A DNA stretch of 64,000 nucleotides from Ignavibacteriota bacterium (GTDB taxonomy: Bacteria > Bacteroidota > Ignavibacteria > Ignavibacteriales > Melioribacteraceae). Below are positions 37,714 through 45,659 of this stretch, piece by piece. The notes beneath the pieces are model-generated. The model made no database searches, had not been told where the DNA came from, and worked only from the letters and a program-made list of their open reading frames with translations. How positions within the stretch are numbered: the stretch's first letter is position 1; each line of letters opens with the position of its first letter. Made by a program: the position numbers and the translations under genes. The stretch covers positions 372,001 to 436,000 of the forward strand of contig PAAX01000026.1 in assembly GCA_002698995.1 (NCBI GenBank), in the 5' to 3' direction.

Positions 37714-37844
37714 AACATTTCATCATTCCTATAAACTTAATACTAAACTAAAAACATCTATTTAGTTGTATATAGATAAAACCTTAAAAAAGAAATTGCA
37801 AATTATACCGGAATATCTTAAGTTCTACCTCAAATATTAACTAA

Positions 37845-37930
37845 ATGAGTTGATATTATTCTTTGTTCGATAAGATATATTAAATTTTCCACTCCCCCGG
37901 TTTATAATTCCTTTGGAATGATAGATAAAA
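37845..37930 (+). repeat. 86-base dispersed repeat, copy 1
   Basis: Aligns without gaps to 53744-53829; I count 70 of 86 identical bases. The last third is best kept and includes an ATTCC-N3-GGAAT hairpin and TGATAGATAAAA. No open reading frame. The two copies bracket the first 16 kb of the accessory region. Confidence 0.8.
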
Positions 37931-38010
37931 TTACTTTGATAATATGATTTGTACTCACGTTGTAAATATTGATGCTTCTATTAAAAATTTTAGACTGAAT
38001 TAAACAAGTG

Positions 38011-38186
38011 GATTGTTATACGGAAATTATTCTAGTCTAACAATCTTGACTAAAAATAGATAAGCTATTTAATTAATTATATTTAAATCCGTTTTGAGAG
38101 TAATATAAGGATTGTTATAACGACAAAATCTACGGTCTAACAAACTTTTTGATGGAATTCTCAATCGGGTTGATTAGTAGTTAGGT
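38011..38186 (+). repeat. Paired inverted boxes resembling integron core sites
   Basis: GATTGTTATA (38011 and again 38110) and GTCTAAC (38035 and 38135) alternate, so GTCTAACAATC...GATTGTTATAA spans 38035-38120. GTCTAAC...GTTAGGT spans 38135-38186 and ends 9 bases before the next ATG. GTCTAAC fits RYYYAAC and GTTAGGT fits GTTRRRY. Could equally be an operator pair for the operon at 38196. The rest of 37714-38010 shows nothing else. Confidence 0.4.
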
Positions 38187-38195
38187 GCTAAATTT

Positions 38196-38627
38196 ATGAA
38201 CACAAAAAAGATAATATTATTATTCGGAATATTTTTGATTGTTGGCATTATTTCATTTCCAATTTTGTATAGTCCAGATAATTTGGGCGTAAGTTTAAAG
38301 AGAGTATATATCAAAAAAGGAAGTGAAAAGATGAAATTAAGCTCCATCATTAATATAGAATATCAAAAATTTGTTGTGTTTTTTTCATATGATTGTTCTG
38401 CTTGTAAAGAACTAAGTGATAATAAATTCGTTGCTGATAAATTAATTTTCGTAAATGTTGATTATAATAAAAGAATTCCTACCGATGTATATCAATTGAT
38501 ACCATCCAAAGAATTAGAAGTATTTTATATCCCATATATAGTAAGAATTGACTCTAATTATACAATAATCGAAGAGTATAAACTTTACGAAATACAAGAC
38601 TTAATCAAAAACAAGGTGTTATTATGA
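38196..38627 (+). CDS. Membrane-anchored thioredoxin-like protein
   Basis: A 143-residue protein with one N-terminal membrane segment (residues ~5-25) and a small thioredoxin-like part carrying C67-x2-C70 in FFSYDCSACKEL, the place of a redox CXXC motif. A cis-proline-like segment IPYIVRIDSN follows. It probably faces the periplasm and handles thiols. The stop overlaps the next start (ATGA). It leads a five-gene cluster that includes a cysteine-rich secreted peptide, so disulfide handling for that peptide is a possible role (inference). Confidence 0.65.
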   Translation: MNTKKIILLFGIFLIVGIISFPILYSPDNLGVSLKRVYIKKGSEKMKLSSIINIEYQKFVVFFSYDCSACKELSDNKFVADKLIFVNVDYNKRIPTDVYQLIPSKELEVFYIPYIVRIDSNYTIIEEYKLYEIQDLIKNKVLL

Positions 38628-39244
38628 ATACTATATCAAAAATAATAGTTCTGATTTTAGCTTCCAGTACATTGTATGCACAAAGCTTAAACAAATCAAT
38701 TACTTGGGAAGGTAAAATGATAGGTGAGTATTTACCAAAATTACATTCCGATTGGGAAACAACTTCCTTAGGAGGCTTAATTTCTTTTCAAATTGATAAT
38801 AACGAACATTTTTTTACTACGTTATTTGGAAAGTTGAATTTTATGCCAATCAATGGAGGGGATAATTTTGATTATTCTTCCATTCGAAATGCAAGTCTCT
38901 CATTATCTTATGATCCCGCACTAAATAATTCTTTTAATTTTATAATTTCAGCTGGTATTGGTTATACTCAAGGGAAAATCTCAAATGCTACATATAAGTA
39001 TATTAATACTTTTGCTCAATTAAAATTCGATTATAATATAAATGAAAAAATAACATTATTCACTAATATCAATAACGTAATCGATCTAAAGAATAGTCTT
39101 TTCACGCCTTCAGTTAAAGTTGGTTTCATAGCTGATTTTATAATTATTTCGTTTGAACTACTACAGTATATAAATTGGAGCAGTCAAGAGTTGAGACACC
39201 ACAACTTTTTTTCTGCTCCATATATAAATCATCATAATCAATAA
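38624..39244 (+). CDS. Predicted outer-membrane beta-barrel protein
   Basis: A 206-residue protein with a clear signal peptide (cut after STLYA, before QSLNKS) and alternating hydrophobic strands throughout (LFGKLNFMPING, ASLSLSYDPAL, INTFAQLKFDYNI, VKVGFIADFIIISFEL). No recognised family. It lies in tandem with the thioredoxin-like gene by four-base overlap. Confidence 0.55.
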   Translation: MNTISKIIVLILASSTLYAQSLNKSITWEGKMIGEYLPKLHSDWETTSLGGLISFQIDNNEHFFTTLFGKLNFMPINGGDNFDYSSIRNASLSLSYDPALNNSFNFIISAGIGYTQGKISNATYKYINTFAQLKFDYNINEKITLFTNINNVIDLKNSLFTPSVKVGFIADFIIISFELLQYINWSSQELRHHNFFSAPYINHHNQ

Positions 39245-39260
39245 ATTATTAGGAGGTTCT

Positions 39261-39455
39261 ATGATTTCTTTACTCAAGAATCGTTTCATTTCCTTCTTTC
39301 TTCCTTTCGCATTGATTTTTACTGCATTTACATCTACTGTCAATGCTGCTGAGGAAGTTAATTGCGAAGCATTATACGCAATTTGTTTGCTTATGGGAGC
39401 AAATTTGCCAATGTGCTCAGTATTTTACATATCCTGTTTAATTTTTGGTGTATAA
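39261..39455 (+). CDS. Small secreted four-cysteine peptide
   Basis: A 64-residue precursor with a strong ribosome site (AGGAGG, 39251-39256). Residues 1-29 are a signal peptide ending TSTVNA, leaving a ~35-residue hydrophobic product with four cysteines spaced C-x6-C-x9-C-x6-C. This symmetric spacing would suit a two-helix hairpin held by two disulfides. No known family is recognised; the NCEAL run faintly recalls Bacteroidota NVEALA peptides, which is weak. The neighbouring thioredoxin-like and beta-barrel genes suggest folding and export partners (inference). Confidence 0.6.
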   Translation: MISLLKNRFISFFLPFALIFTAFTSTVNAAEEVNCEALYAICLLMGANLPMCSVFYISCLIFGV

Positions 39456-39513
39456 CAAATCCATTGGATGCTGTAAATGCAGCATCCATATTTAAATTAC
39501 AAGAGAGGTCATA

Positions 39514-39960
39514 ATGTTAAAATATATTTTTATTTCCGTATTGTTTTTTAATATATCCTACAGCCAAATTAGTATTGACAAAATAATAAATGAATCTTGG
39601 GCACTCACAAAGCAAGAATTTTTTAGTTCTCTTAAAACAGAAAATTTCGAAAAACGCGAAGCAATGGGCTATAGCGGTTTTGTAATCGATGACACATTAA
39701 ACTCTGACATCGTTGAGATTGGCTATTTTTTCAATTCTGAAGGAATACAATCGATGAGGGGAATTTCTAATAAAAACAAATCTGAAAAAGAGTCAAAGAA
39801 GCTTTTTGATTTTCTGTATTCTTCTATCAAAGAATTACTTGGCAAACCAATCTCAGAAAATGAAATGCTTGGCTCTAAGATTATTCAATGGAAAAATAAG
39901 AATTCAAAAATTTTCATTAACTATAATTCAGAAACTTGTATGTTATCAATTATAAAGTGA
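39514..39960 (+). CDS. Secreted protein of unknown function
   Basis: A 148-residue protein with a signal peptide ending around ISYSQ. The rest is mixed alpha/beta (FFSSLKTENFEKREAMGYSG, then KLFDFLYSSIKELLGKPI, IIQWKNKNSKIFINYNS). The second half resembles short periplasmic proteins that read a -FD- or -LG- repeat, but I do not recognise it. It has an AAGAGAGG ribosome site and sits in the same cluster as the cysteine-rich peptide. Confidence 0.55.
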   Translation: MLKYIFISVLFFNISYSQISIDKIINESWALTKQEFFSSLKTENFEKREAMGYSGFVIDDTLNSDIVEIGYFFNSEGIQSMRGISNKNKSEKESKKLFDFLYSSIKELLGKPISENEMLGSKIIQWKNKNSKIFINYNSETCMLSIIK

Positions 39961-39967
39961 GTGATTT

Positions 39968-40633
39968 ATGAAAGAATTAATAAATTTCTATCTTAGTCCA
40001 AATCGCTTTACACAAATACAATATATTGACAATTTTTTTAAAACTAGCTTAATACTTTATTTCACCACAATTATAATATATTCTTTTCCATCATTCATTT
40101 ATTTAGATGAGGCAACAGTTTCTGCTTCCCCAATATCAAATCATTATACATTTATTTTGATAAAAACCATTAGCTTACTTTTGAAGGAACCAATCCAAAT
40201 ATTATTTCTTACAAGCGGGCTCTACATATTTTTTAACCTTATTTTAAAACAGAAATATTCTTTTCTTACATTTTATAAATTACTTTTCATATCCTTTAAT
40301 ATTGTGATAATTGCTTACTTCATTGATATAATAAATATTTTCACAAAACAACTTTATGATTTTTATTTAATAAATATTTTAAAATTTTCACTAAATGATC
40401 TATTTATGAAAATTTATGATTGCTCTCAATCAGTTGCTTCGTTTTTATCAAGAATAAATGTTTTGTTAGTGCTGTCACTTTTATACTCATTTTTCCTGTT
40501 TAAAAGTGTATTGCAACTTTCAAATAACAAATTACTGATGATAGTTATTCCGGCATCCGTTTTATTAATTTTATTATTGTTTACAGCTATACCTATGTTC
40601 TTATTAAGTTTATTTAAATTAGCAAGCACCTAA
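39968..40633 (+). CDS. Polytopic membrane protein of unknown function
   Basis: A 221-residue protein with about five hydrophobic helices (ILYFTTIIIYSFPSFIYL, IQILFLTSGLYIFFNLIL, LFISFNIVIIAYFIDII, VLLVLSLLYSFFLF, LLMIVIPASVLLILLLF). The layout is like small YIP1-type membrane proteins, but no motif confirms it. It is the last gene of the five-gene cluster; its stop codon lies inside the first attC-like core (ACCTAAC). Confidence 0.55.
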   Translation: MKELINFYLSPNRFTQIQYIDNFFKTSLILYFTTIIIYSFPSFIYLDEATVSASPISNHYTFILIKTISLLLKEPIQILFLTSGLYIFFNLILKQKYSFLTFYKLLFISFNIVIIAYFIDIINIFTKQLYDFYLINILKFSLNDLFMKIYDCSQSVASFLSRINVLLVLSLLYSFFLFKSVLQLSNNKLLMIVIPASVLLILLLFTAIPMFLLSLFKLAST

Positions 40634-40863
40634 CCCGCCAATCAAGCGGACGCCGTTTTCGCATTTGGCATTTTATAAATTATAGAGTTAGTCTTTCCGT
40701 TTCGGCTAACTTGTTAAAGTAGTTCTATTAAATAACATTGTTGCAAACTGCGCTTACAATGAAAGTTAAGCACAGTTTGCTAAATTATCGGCAGTTGTTT
40801 TCTAAGCGGCATTGCTGTTCTGGGGCGCCGTTTATCGGCAACGTCGTTAGCGCAACGTTATAA
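40628..40863 (+). repeat. Cassette-spacer element 1 (attC-like ends)
   Basis: Begins ACCTAAC (overlapping the upstream stop) and ends GGCAACGTCGTTAG then CGTTATAA at 40857-40863. Internal AAGCGGACGCCG and GGGGCGCCGTTTATCGG parts could pair. The 3' end shares the TTTA-N3-GCAAC-N2-CGTT style with elements 2 and 8. No gene inside. Confidence 0.5.
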
Positions 40864-40891
40864 TCATTATAATCCAAGGAGGATAGTGAGT

Positions 40892-41485
40892 ATGAATAGT
40901 AAAATTTATGTTACCATTTTAATAATATTTATTACGATTAGTTGTTCAAAAAATTCGAAAGATTATTTAAGCGAAGCTAAAGTAATTATTGATTCAAAAA
41001 CTGCAGACAAAAGTGAACTTCTTAATGTAGTTGATAATATGAAATTAGTATTAAAAGATGATCCTAATTCGATTGATGCGATTAACTATATAATGATGGC
41101 CTATACTCAATTAGATGACAATGAAGCTGCTCTCAAATTTGTGAATGATCTAATTGATGGAAGTGAAAAACCTTCAGCCATATTATTTTATAATAGAGGA
41201 ATGTTAAAAACACTTCTCGATGATAAAAAGGGAGCAATTGAAGATTTTCAAAAAACAATTCAAATTAATCCCCAATACAAAAAAGCTTACAATAATATTG
41301 TATCACTTAAGTTAGAACAAAATTATTTTGTGAATAACGAATGGATCCAATTCACTAAAGATGATATTCAAAGATTTATAGATGAAACATATCCAGAAAG
41401 TATAAATAAACCATCGATCGAAGAATTTATTAATAGTGATCAAATCTGTTACATAAACTTTGGCAATCTTGATATAACTAAATAA
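40892..41485 (+). CDS. TPR-containing lipoprotein
   Basis: I start this at ATG 40892 rather than GTG 40886 because AAGGAGGA (40877-40883) is then at the right distance. The 197-residue product has a signal sequence ending ITISCSKN, a plausible lipobox, and then helical repeats of TPR type (AINYIMMAYTQLDDNEAALKF and ILFYNRGMLKTLLDDKKGAIEDFQ, split for length, and KKAYNNIVSLKLEQN). Probably outer-membrane anchored. It stands alone between two repeat spacers, like a gene cassette. Confidence 0.7.
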   Translation: MNSKIYVTILIIFITISCSKNSKDYLSEAKVIIDSKTADKSELLNVVDNMKLVLKDDPNSIDAINYIMMAYTQLDDNEAALKFVNDLIDGSEKPSAILFYNRGMLKTLLDDKKGAIEDFQKTIQINPQYKKAYNNIVSLKLEQNYFVNNEWIQFTKDDIQRFIDETYPESINKPSIEEFINSDQICYINFGNLDITK

Positions 41486-41500
41486 GAATAAATATTTAGC

Positions 41501-41870
41501 GCCTAACAAGCAAATGCAAATGGCATCTATTGAAAAGAGCTGAATTTGAGTTAAAAGGAGTTACCTACAATTTGAAAGAATTGAATAATTTAGAAGTGGT
41601 CATTTACTTTTTGAATATGCCAAAGGCATTCCTTTGGAAAAGACAAGGTCTTTATTGGGGCCTCAAAGCGACCGCATAATCGATGCAGCAATTTTTAAGT
41701 TTTAGGCTTTAATTTTTCGTGCAAGGTTACATTAAAGGTGTCTTTCTAATTAACAAAACTAAAAATTGTATTTACGATTAAAGAAAAATACAATTTGTAA
41801 AACATTCGGCGTTTGCAGCTAAAGTGGCTTAGCTTTGTTGGGCGGCGCTTTAGTTGCAACATCGTTTTAT
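41501..41870 (+). repeat. Cassette-spacer element 2 (attC-like ends)
   Basis: Starts GCCTAAC (fits RYYYAAC) 15 bases after the upstream stop and ends TTTAGTTGCAACATCG then GTTTTAT. Contains a block GAATATGCC..GGCATTCCTTTGG (from 41615) that recurs in element 3, and a degenerate version in element 8. GTTGGGCGGCGC near the end recurs as TCTGGGCGGCGC in element 3. No gene inside this 409-base gap. Confidence 0.55.
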
Positions 41871-41894
41871 TGCTAAAAAATACTAAGGATATTT

Positions 41895-42545
41895 ATGAAA
41901 ATTAATCTCTCAAACATTTCGAAAATAATATTCATTCTTTGTGTACTCACTATTTCTCCATTATTAGCTCAATCAAAAATATATTTGTATGGTGCTGGTG
42001 GAGTGAATTATTTGCCGATGAAGAGTTTTTCTCATTTCTTAAACGGATTAACAAATAGTAAAATTGATGAGATTGGATTTAACGGTGAAATAGGATTAAG
42101 GTATAACTTTTTAAATAATCATAACGTTGGTTTAACTACTGGGATAATTAATAAAAACGCTTCATTCAGTGGTGGTTTTGGTGGTGCTAATTGGAATATT
42201 AGAATTTTTCCAATATCTATCGGGTACGACTTTACTTTTGGGAATGAAAAAGAAAATAAATTTCTTACAAACGTTGGGTTAAATCTATCTTACAATTTTA
42301 TTCAAATAGACGAAAAAAGTTATAGTGATATTGGCGGACATAATCCGAATGATTTTTATAAGATTAATAAATTTGGGATAGCTCCTTATGCGATTTTAAC
42401 TTATAAGCTTTACGATAATTTAATTTTGTTGGGGAAATTTGAATATAGATTTATGGATGATGTTGAGTTATGGTCTCAAGAATTAAATCTATCTGGAATA
42501 ACATTAAATGTTGGTTTACAAATAAAATTATTCAATGCAAGTTAA
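41895..42545 (+). CDS. Outer-membrane beta-barrel protein (porin-family-like)
   Basis: A 216-residue protein with a signal peptide ending SPLLAQ, then alternating amphipathic strands typical of an eight-stranded barrel: KIYLYGAGGVNYLPM, NGEIGLRYNFLN, NVGLTTGII, FPISIGYDFTFG, LTNVGLNLSYNF, GIAPYAILTYKL and a C-terminal ITLNVGLQIKLFNAS. Similar in style to OmpW/opacity-type porins. Single gene between two spacers; its stop codon overlaps the start of element 3 (TTAACAAGC). Confidence 0.65.
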   Translation: MKINLSNISKIIFILCVLTISPLLAQSKIYLYGAGGVNYLPMKSFSHFLNGLTNSKIDEIGFNGEIGLRYNFLNNHNVGLTTGIINKNASFSGGFGGANWNIRIFPISIGYDFTFGNEKENKFLTNVGLNLSYNFIQIDEKSYSDIGGHNPNDFYKINKFGIAPYAILTYKLYDNLILLGKFEYRFMDDVELWSQELNLSGITLNVGLQIKLFNAS

Positions 42546-42860
42546 CAAGCAAATGCCAATAACCACTTTTGAATATGCCGCAGGCATTCCTTTGGAAAAG
42601 ACAAGGCCTTTATTGGGGACTCAAGCCGACTGCATTTTCGTTTCGGCAATAATCAAAATTTTGGGTTGGTATTTTTCGTTAAAAATTGTTGTTATAATTT
42701 TGTTATAAATGTCCCAAAAGGATCGCTTCGGGATAAGTTAAGCCGCCGCTATTGTTGGGAAATTTTCTGTCGGCTGCAATCCGCCGCGGCGGAATAAATT
42801 AACGTCGTCTATTTGTCATTGCTTTTCTGGGCGGCGCAATAATTACATACAGTAGAATAA
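42541..42860 (+). repeat. Cassette-spacer element 3
   Basis: Begins GTTAACAAGCAAATGCC (AACAAGCAAATGC also in element 2) and contains CCAATAACCACTTT and the GAATATGCC..GGCATTCCTTTGG block shared with element 2. Near its end TTTCTGGGCGGCGCAATAA parallels elements 1 and 2. The last core is not well preserved. No gene inside. Confidence 0.5.
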
Positions 42861-42874
42861 AGAAATATTAAATT

Positions 42875-43414
42875 ATGACTGTTGATCGAAAAACATTAGT
42901 TAGACTTTATTTGTTGTTTATTCCCTTTGCTTACTTTTCTTATCTCTTTCACGAATTCGGACACTGGATTGTTGGAGAGATTTTAGGGAATGATATGATT
43001 TATAGTCTAAATTATGTCTGGCCTAAAGAAGGACGTTATATAAATGAAGGTCATAATTTATTCGTAAGTATTGGGGGACCTGCATTTACAATATTGTTGG
43101 CATTGACAGCTCTAGCAATTGTAGAGAAATATTCAACAATATATTCTTACCCATTATTATTTTTTCAATTTGTGATGCGTTTTTTCTCTCTTGTTTTTGG
43201 GGGTTTTAGTAAACAAGATGAAGCAAGAGTATCTTTGATGATGGGAATTGGGATATATACAATAGGTATAATTGTTCTTTTAATATTGTTTTTATTTATT
43301 GTAAGGGCGAGTTATAAACTAAAAATAGATTTAAGACAGAATGGTTATTTTTTTACAGTAAGTATTCTAAGTCAACTTTTAGTCATATTAACTTATGAAA
43401 TAACTGGTCTATAA
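42875..43414 (+). CDS. Membrane protein with HExxH motif (M50-like peptidase candidate)
   Basis: A 179-residue protein with about four hydrophobic segments. H26-E-F-G-H30 lies at the end of the first helix (YFSYLFHEFGHWIVGE), and SIGGPAFTILLA in the next helix sits where M50 (site-2) peptidases have their second conserved region. The usual NPDG-type aspartate motif is not seen. It may be a small intramembrane metalloprotease or an inactive relative. It occupies one cassette-like slot with spacers on both sides. Confidence 0.55.
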   Translation: MTVDRKTLVRLYLLFIPFAYFSYLFHEFGHWIVGEILGNDMIYSLNYVWPKEGRYINEGHNLFVSIGGPAFTILLALTALAIVEKYSTIYSYPLLFFQFVMRFFSLVFGGFSKQDEARVSLMMGIGIYTIGIIVLLILFLFIVRASYKLKIDLRQNGYFFTVSILSQLLVILTYEITGL

Positions 43415-43430
43415 AATTAAAATACGGTAT

Positions 43431-43523
43431 GAAGCGCATGCAAATAACCACTAAGTAATCATTCCAAGGCTGTCGCGTTAGCACCGTAACTGTGCATTGA
43501 AGGTTTAAGAAGAATTAATATTT
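43431..43523 (+). repeat. Cassette-spacer element 4
   Basis: GAAGCGCATGCAAATAACCAC, TAAGTAATCATTCC, then CTGTCGCGTTAGCACCG and TAACTGTGCATTGAAGG with a TTTAAGAAGAATTAATATT end. This last half recurs nearly exactly in elements 5 and 6. Followed by ACATGATCCCCGAG and about 85 bases of AT-rich sequence. Confidence 0.65.
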
Positions 43524-43603
43524 GAGTCTTGGTGCGAACATGATCCCCGAGCAAAATACCAATATTGAAAAGAGAACAAAATGCTTGAAAATTAGTATCA
43601 AAC

Positions 43604-43623
43604 GTAGTACATTATTTTGTACA
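43604..43623 (+). promoter_or_regulatory. Operator-like palindrome before the YefM/RelE-type pair
   Basis: AGTACATTATTTTGTACA: GTACA and TGTAC arms around TTATTT. The TGTACA core (43618-43623) matches the core bound by YefM antitoxins. It ends 22 bases before the antitoxin ATG. Confidence 0.5.
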
Positions 43624-43644
43624 ATATATTAGCGGAGTAAACAG

Positions 43645-43926
43645 ATGCATAAAATACAATTAGATAAAGATATTCAACCACTTTCAACATTTCGATCAAA
43701 AGTATCTTTCTATTTTGATCAAGTAAAGAGAACAAAAAGACCATTAGTAATTACCCAGAATGGTAAGAGTTCAGCAATCTTATTGGATGTTTCAGAGTAT
43801 CAACAAATGGTTGATAAGATAGAAGTTCTTGAAGATATAAGATTGGCAGAATCTCAAATAAATCAAGGTCAAGGGGTTTCACATAAAGATGTCAAAAAGA
43901 GATTTGCTAAAAGAACAAAAGTATGA
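43645..43926 (+). CDS. Phd/YefM-family antitoxin
   Basis: A 93-residue antitoxin. The N-terminal part PLSTFRSKVSFYFDQVKRTKRPLV (read as two halves) and ITQNGKSSAILLDVSEYQQMV are the usual Phd/YefM DNA-binding dimer strands, and the basic C-terminus KDVKKRFAKRTKV would wrap the toxin. It overlaps the toxin start by four bases (ATGA). As in the family, the complex should repress its own promoter. Confidence 0.88.
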   Translation: MHKIQLDKDIQPLSTFRSKVSFYFDQVKRTKRPLVITQNGKSSAILLDVSEYQQMVDKIEVLEDIRLAESQINQGQGVSHKDVKKRFAKRTKV

Positions 43927-44216
43927 AAATAATTTGGTCTCCCTTATCGATTGAAAGATTAGAAGATATTTATGATCACATAGCCCAAGATAATATTTCA
44001 GCTGCTCAAAATTTGATCAACAATATTATCGCTAAAGTTGAATCGCTTGTTGACAACACAACAAGAGGAAGAGTTACACCAGAAACCAATCGGGAAGATA
44101 TTCGAGAATTATTTGAAGGAGAATATAGAATAATTTATCGAATAGAAAAAAAGCAAATATCCGTTCTTACTATCAGAAATTTCAAACAACTATTACCAGA
44201 TACAGATATTGAATAA
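43923..44216 (+). CDS. RelE/ParE-family toxin
   Basis: A 97-residue toxin of the RelE/ParE fold: KIIWSPLSIERLEDIYDHIAQ, VTPETNREDIRELFEGEYRI and IIYRIEKKQISVLTIRNFKQ. Members cut mRNA on the ribosome or poison gyrase; which one cannot be told from sequence. The FEGEYRIIYRI segment is typical of ParE-like members. Partner antitoxin directly upstream. Confidence 0.88.
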   Translation: MKIIWSPLSIERLEDIYDHIAQDNISAAQNLINNIIAKVESLVDNTTRGRVTPETNREDIRELFEGEYRIIYRIEKKQISVLTIRNFKQLLPDTDIE

Positions 44217-44223
44217 GGGGAAC

Positions 44224-44400
44224 CCTTGCCAATAATCACAAAGTAATCATTCCAAGACTGTCAAGTTCGCACCTTAACTGTGCATTGAAGGTTTAAGTAG
44301 AATTAATATTAGTTCAATATTAGTAACATAACCCTCGAGGAAAATAGAAAGTAATCTTTAAACACGGAGTTGTTTATTAACATAAAACCTCGGTATGTGC
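44224..44400 (+). repeat. Cassette-spacer element 5
   Basis: CCAATAATCACAAAGTAATC, TTCCAAGACTGTCAAG and TAACTGTGCATTGAAGG parallel element 4; ACACGGAGTTGTTTATTAAC and ATAAAACCTCGGTATGTGCG (to 44400) parallel the end of element 6. The final GGTATGT takes the place of the GTTATAT core. Confidence 0.65.
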
Positions 44401-44433
44401 GGTTAAAATTCATAAACTTTTCTATTGAAACCG

Positions 44434-44451
44434 GTTAGCATTAATGCTAAC
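44434..44451 (+). promoter_or_regulatory. Perfect 18-base operator palindrome
   Basis: GTTAGCATTAATGCTAAC is fully self-complementary and ends 8 bases before the toxin ATG at 44460. Toxin-antitoxin pairs with an Xre-type antitoxin commonly autoregulate through such a site. Confidence 0.7.
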
Positions 44452-44459
44452 TTTGCGAC

Positions 44460-44807
44460 ATGCCCGAAGTTAATTTTTATAAATTGGAGTCCGGGAAAAA
44501 TCCGGTAATTGAATTTTTTGATTCTTTAAATGGTAAACAAGTTCAAAAGATAACCTGGGTTTTGGAGTTATTTGAGGAGATGTCAGTTGTCCCAAAACAA
44601 TATTTCAAGAAACTAAAAAATACAGATGATATTTGGGAAATTAGAATCACATTTTCTGGAGATATATTCAGAATATTAGGATTCTTTGAGAGCAACAATA
44701 ACTTTGTTTTAACTAATGGTTTCATTAAAAAATCACAAAAGACTCCGCAAAGTGAAATTAATTTAGCTGAAGAAAGAAAAAGAAATTATTTTGAAAGGAA
44801 AGAGTGA
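44460..44807 (+). CDS. HigB-like (Gp49/DUF891-type) toxin
   Basis: A 115-residue protein with the phage Gp49/HigB-like layout: PVIEFFDSLNGKQVQKITW, then KYFKKL-type KQYFKKLKNTDDIWEIRI and FRILGFFESNNNFVLTNGF, followed by KKSQKTPQSEINLAEERK. It comes first in the operon, toxin before antitoxin, as in HigBA systems. Probably an mRNA interferase working with ribosomes. The start follows the palindrome by 8 bases. Confidence 0.87.
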   Translation: MPEVNFYKLESGKNPVIEFFDSLNGKQVQKITWVLELFEEMSVVPKQYFKKLKNTDDIWEIRITFSGDIFRILGFFESNNNFVLTNGFIKKSQKTPQSEINLAEERKRNYFERKE

Positions 44808-45082
44808 TGAGTGATTTGAAAAATTATATCACGAAAAGAAAAAAAGAAGACAGAGAGTTTTCACAAAATTATGATATCGGTTATCAAGATTTTAAGATAG
44901 GAATTTTGCTGAAGCAATTACGAGAAGAATCTGGAATGACTCAAGAGGAATTAGCAGAAAAATTAAAAACAAAAAAGTCAGTCATTTCAAGAATAGAAAA
45001 TCATTCAGAAGATATTAGATTGTCAACTCTTCGTCGATATGCAAGAACTTTAGGAAGAAGAATAAATATAGAAGTTGTATAG
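44807..45082 (+). CDS. HigA-like Xre antitoxin
   Basis: A 91-residue DNA-binding antitoxin. I start at ATG 44807, overlapping the toxin stop (TGATG), with AAAGGAAAG upstream; a GTG three bases earlier is also possible. The helix-turn-helix runs LLKQLREESGMTQEELAEKL with recognition part KKSVISRIENHSEDIRL, ending in the family-typical LRRYARTLGRRINIEVV. Confidence 0.88.
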   Translation: MSDLKNYITKRKKEDREFSQNYDIGYQDFKIGILLKQLREESGMTQEELAEKLKTKKSVISRIENHSEDIRLSTLRRYARTLGRRINIEVV

Positions 45083-45095
45083 TTCTCAAGATGAT

Positions 45096-45328
45096 CGCAT
45101 ATATCAAGTAAATACCAATGACAACTAAGTAATCATTGACTAAAGAGAGTAACTAAGTTGTTTGGCTGGGTTTTTGCAAGACTGTCGCGTTAGCATAGTA
45201 ACTGTGCATTGAAGGTTTAAGAATAATTAATATTACTGCAATAGTGCCATCATGACCCCTGAGAACAGTTGAAGGAAATATTATAAATTAATCACGGCGT
45301 TGTTTTTTAACATAAAACCTCGTTATAT
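45096..45328 (+). repeat. Cassette-spacer element 6 (ends GTTATAT)
   Basis: CGCATATATCAAG start box (also in elements 8 and 9), ACCAATGACAACTAAGTAAT, CATTGACTAAAGAGAGTAAC, TAAGTTGTTTGG, then the CGCGTTAGCATAGTAACTG and TGCATTGAAGG blocks of elements 4 and 5, and a clean ACCTCGTTATATACC end at 45322-45328. This is the fullest copy and joins the two halves seen separately elsewhere. Confidence 0.7.
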
Positions 45329-45368
45329 ACCTGTCCTTAAAAAGTAGGTTGAAATATTATTTGAATAT

Positions 45369-45388
45369 GAATACATTAGAATACATTG
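45369..45388 (+). promoter_or_regulatory. Direct-repeat operator candidate
   Basis: GAATACATTA followed at once by GAATACATTG: two ten-base direct repeats one helical turn apart, 28 bases before the ribbon-helix-helix antitoxin ATG. A weaker third half (TGAATATG) precedes them. Tandem sites are normal for ribbon-helix-helix repressors. Confidence 0.55.
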
Positions 45389-45416
45389 CAATGATTATTA
45401 TTCATAGGAGGAAATA

Positions 45417-45659
45417 ATGTCTAAAACAATCACACTTCGTCTAAGTGAGGAAAGTTACAAAAAATATAAAAAATTAGCTGATAGAGATAATAGACCTATT
45501 TCTAATTTTATTGAAACAGCTGTGAAAAGATTTATTGAATCGAACATATATGTAGATGAGTTTGAAATGGAGGAAATTAAAAATAATACGGAACTCAATA
45601 AGAGTCTTAAACGAGGCTTATCTGATATGAAATCAAAAAAAGGACGTTTCGTTGGGTGA
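45417..45659 (+). CDS. Ribbon-helix-helix (CopG-type) antitoxin
   Basis: An 80-residue protein. The N-terminus KTITLRLSEESYKKYKKLAD has the ribbon strand and first helix; RPISNFIETAVKRFIESN gives the second helix. The C-terminal half is acidic then basic and would bind the toxin. A good ribosome site AGGAGGA (45405-45411) lies upstream. It overlaps the toxin gene by eight bases. Confidence 0.85.
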   Translation: MSKTITLRLSEESYKKYKKLADRDNRPISNFIETAVKRFIESNIYVDEFEMEEIKNNTELNKSLKRGLSDMKSKKGRFVG

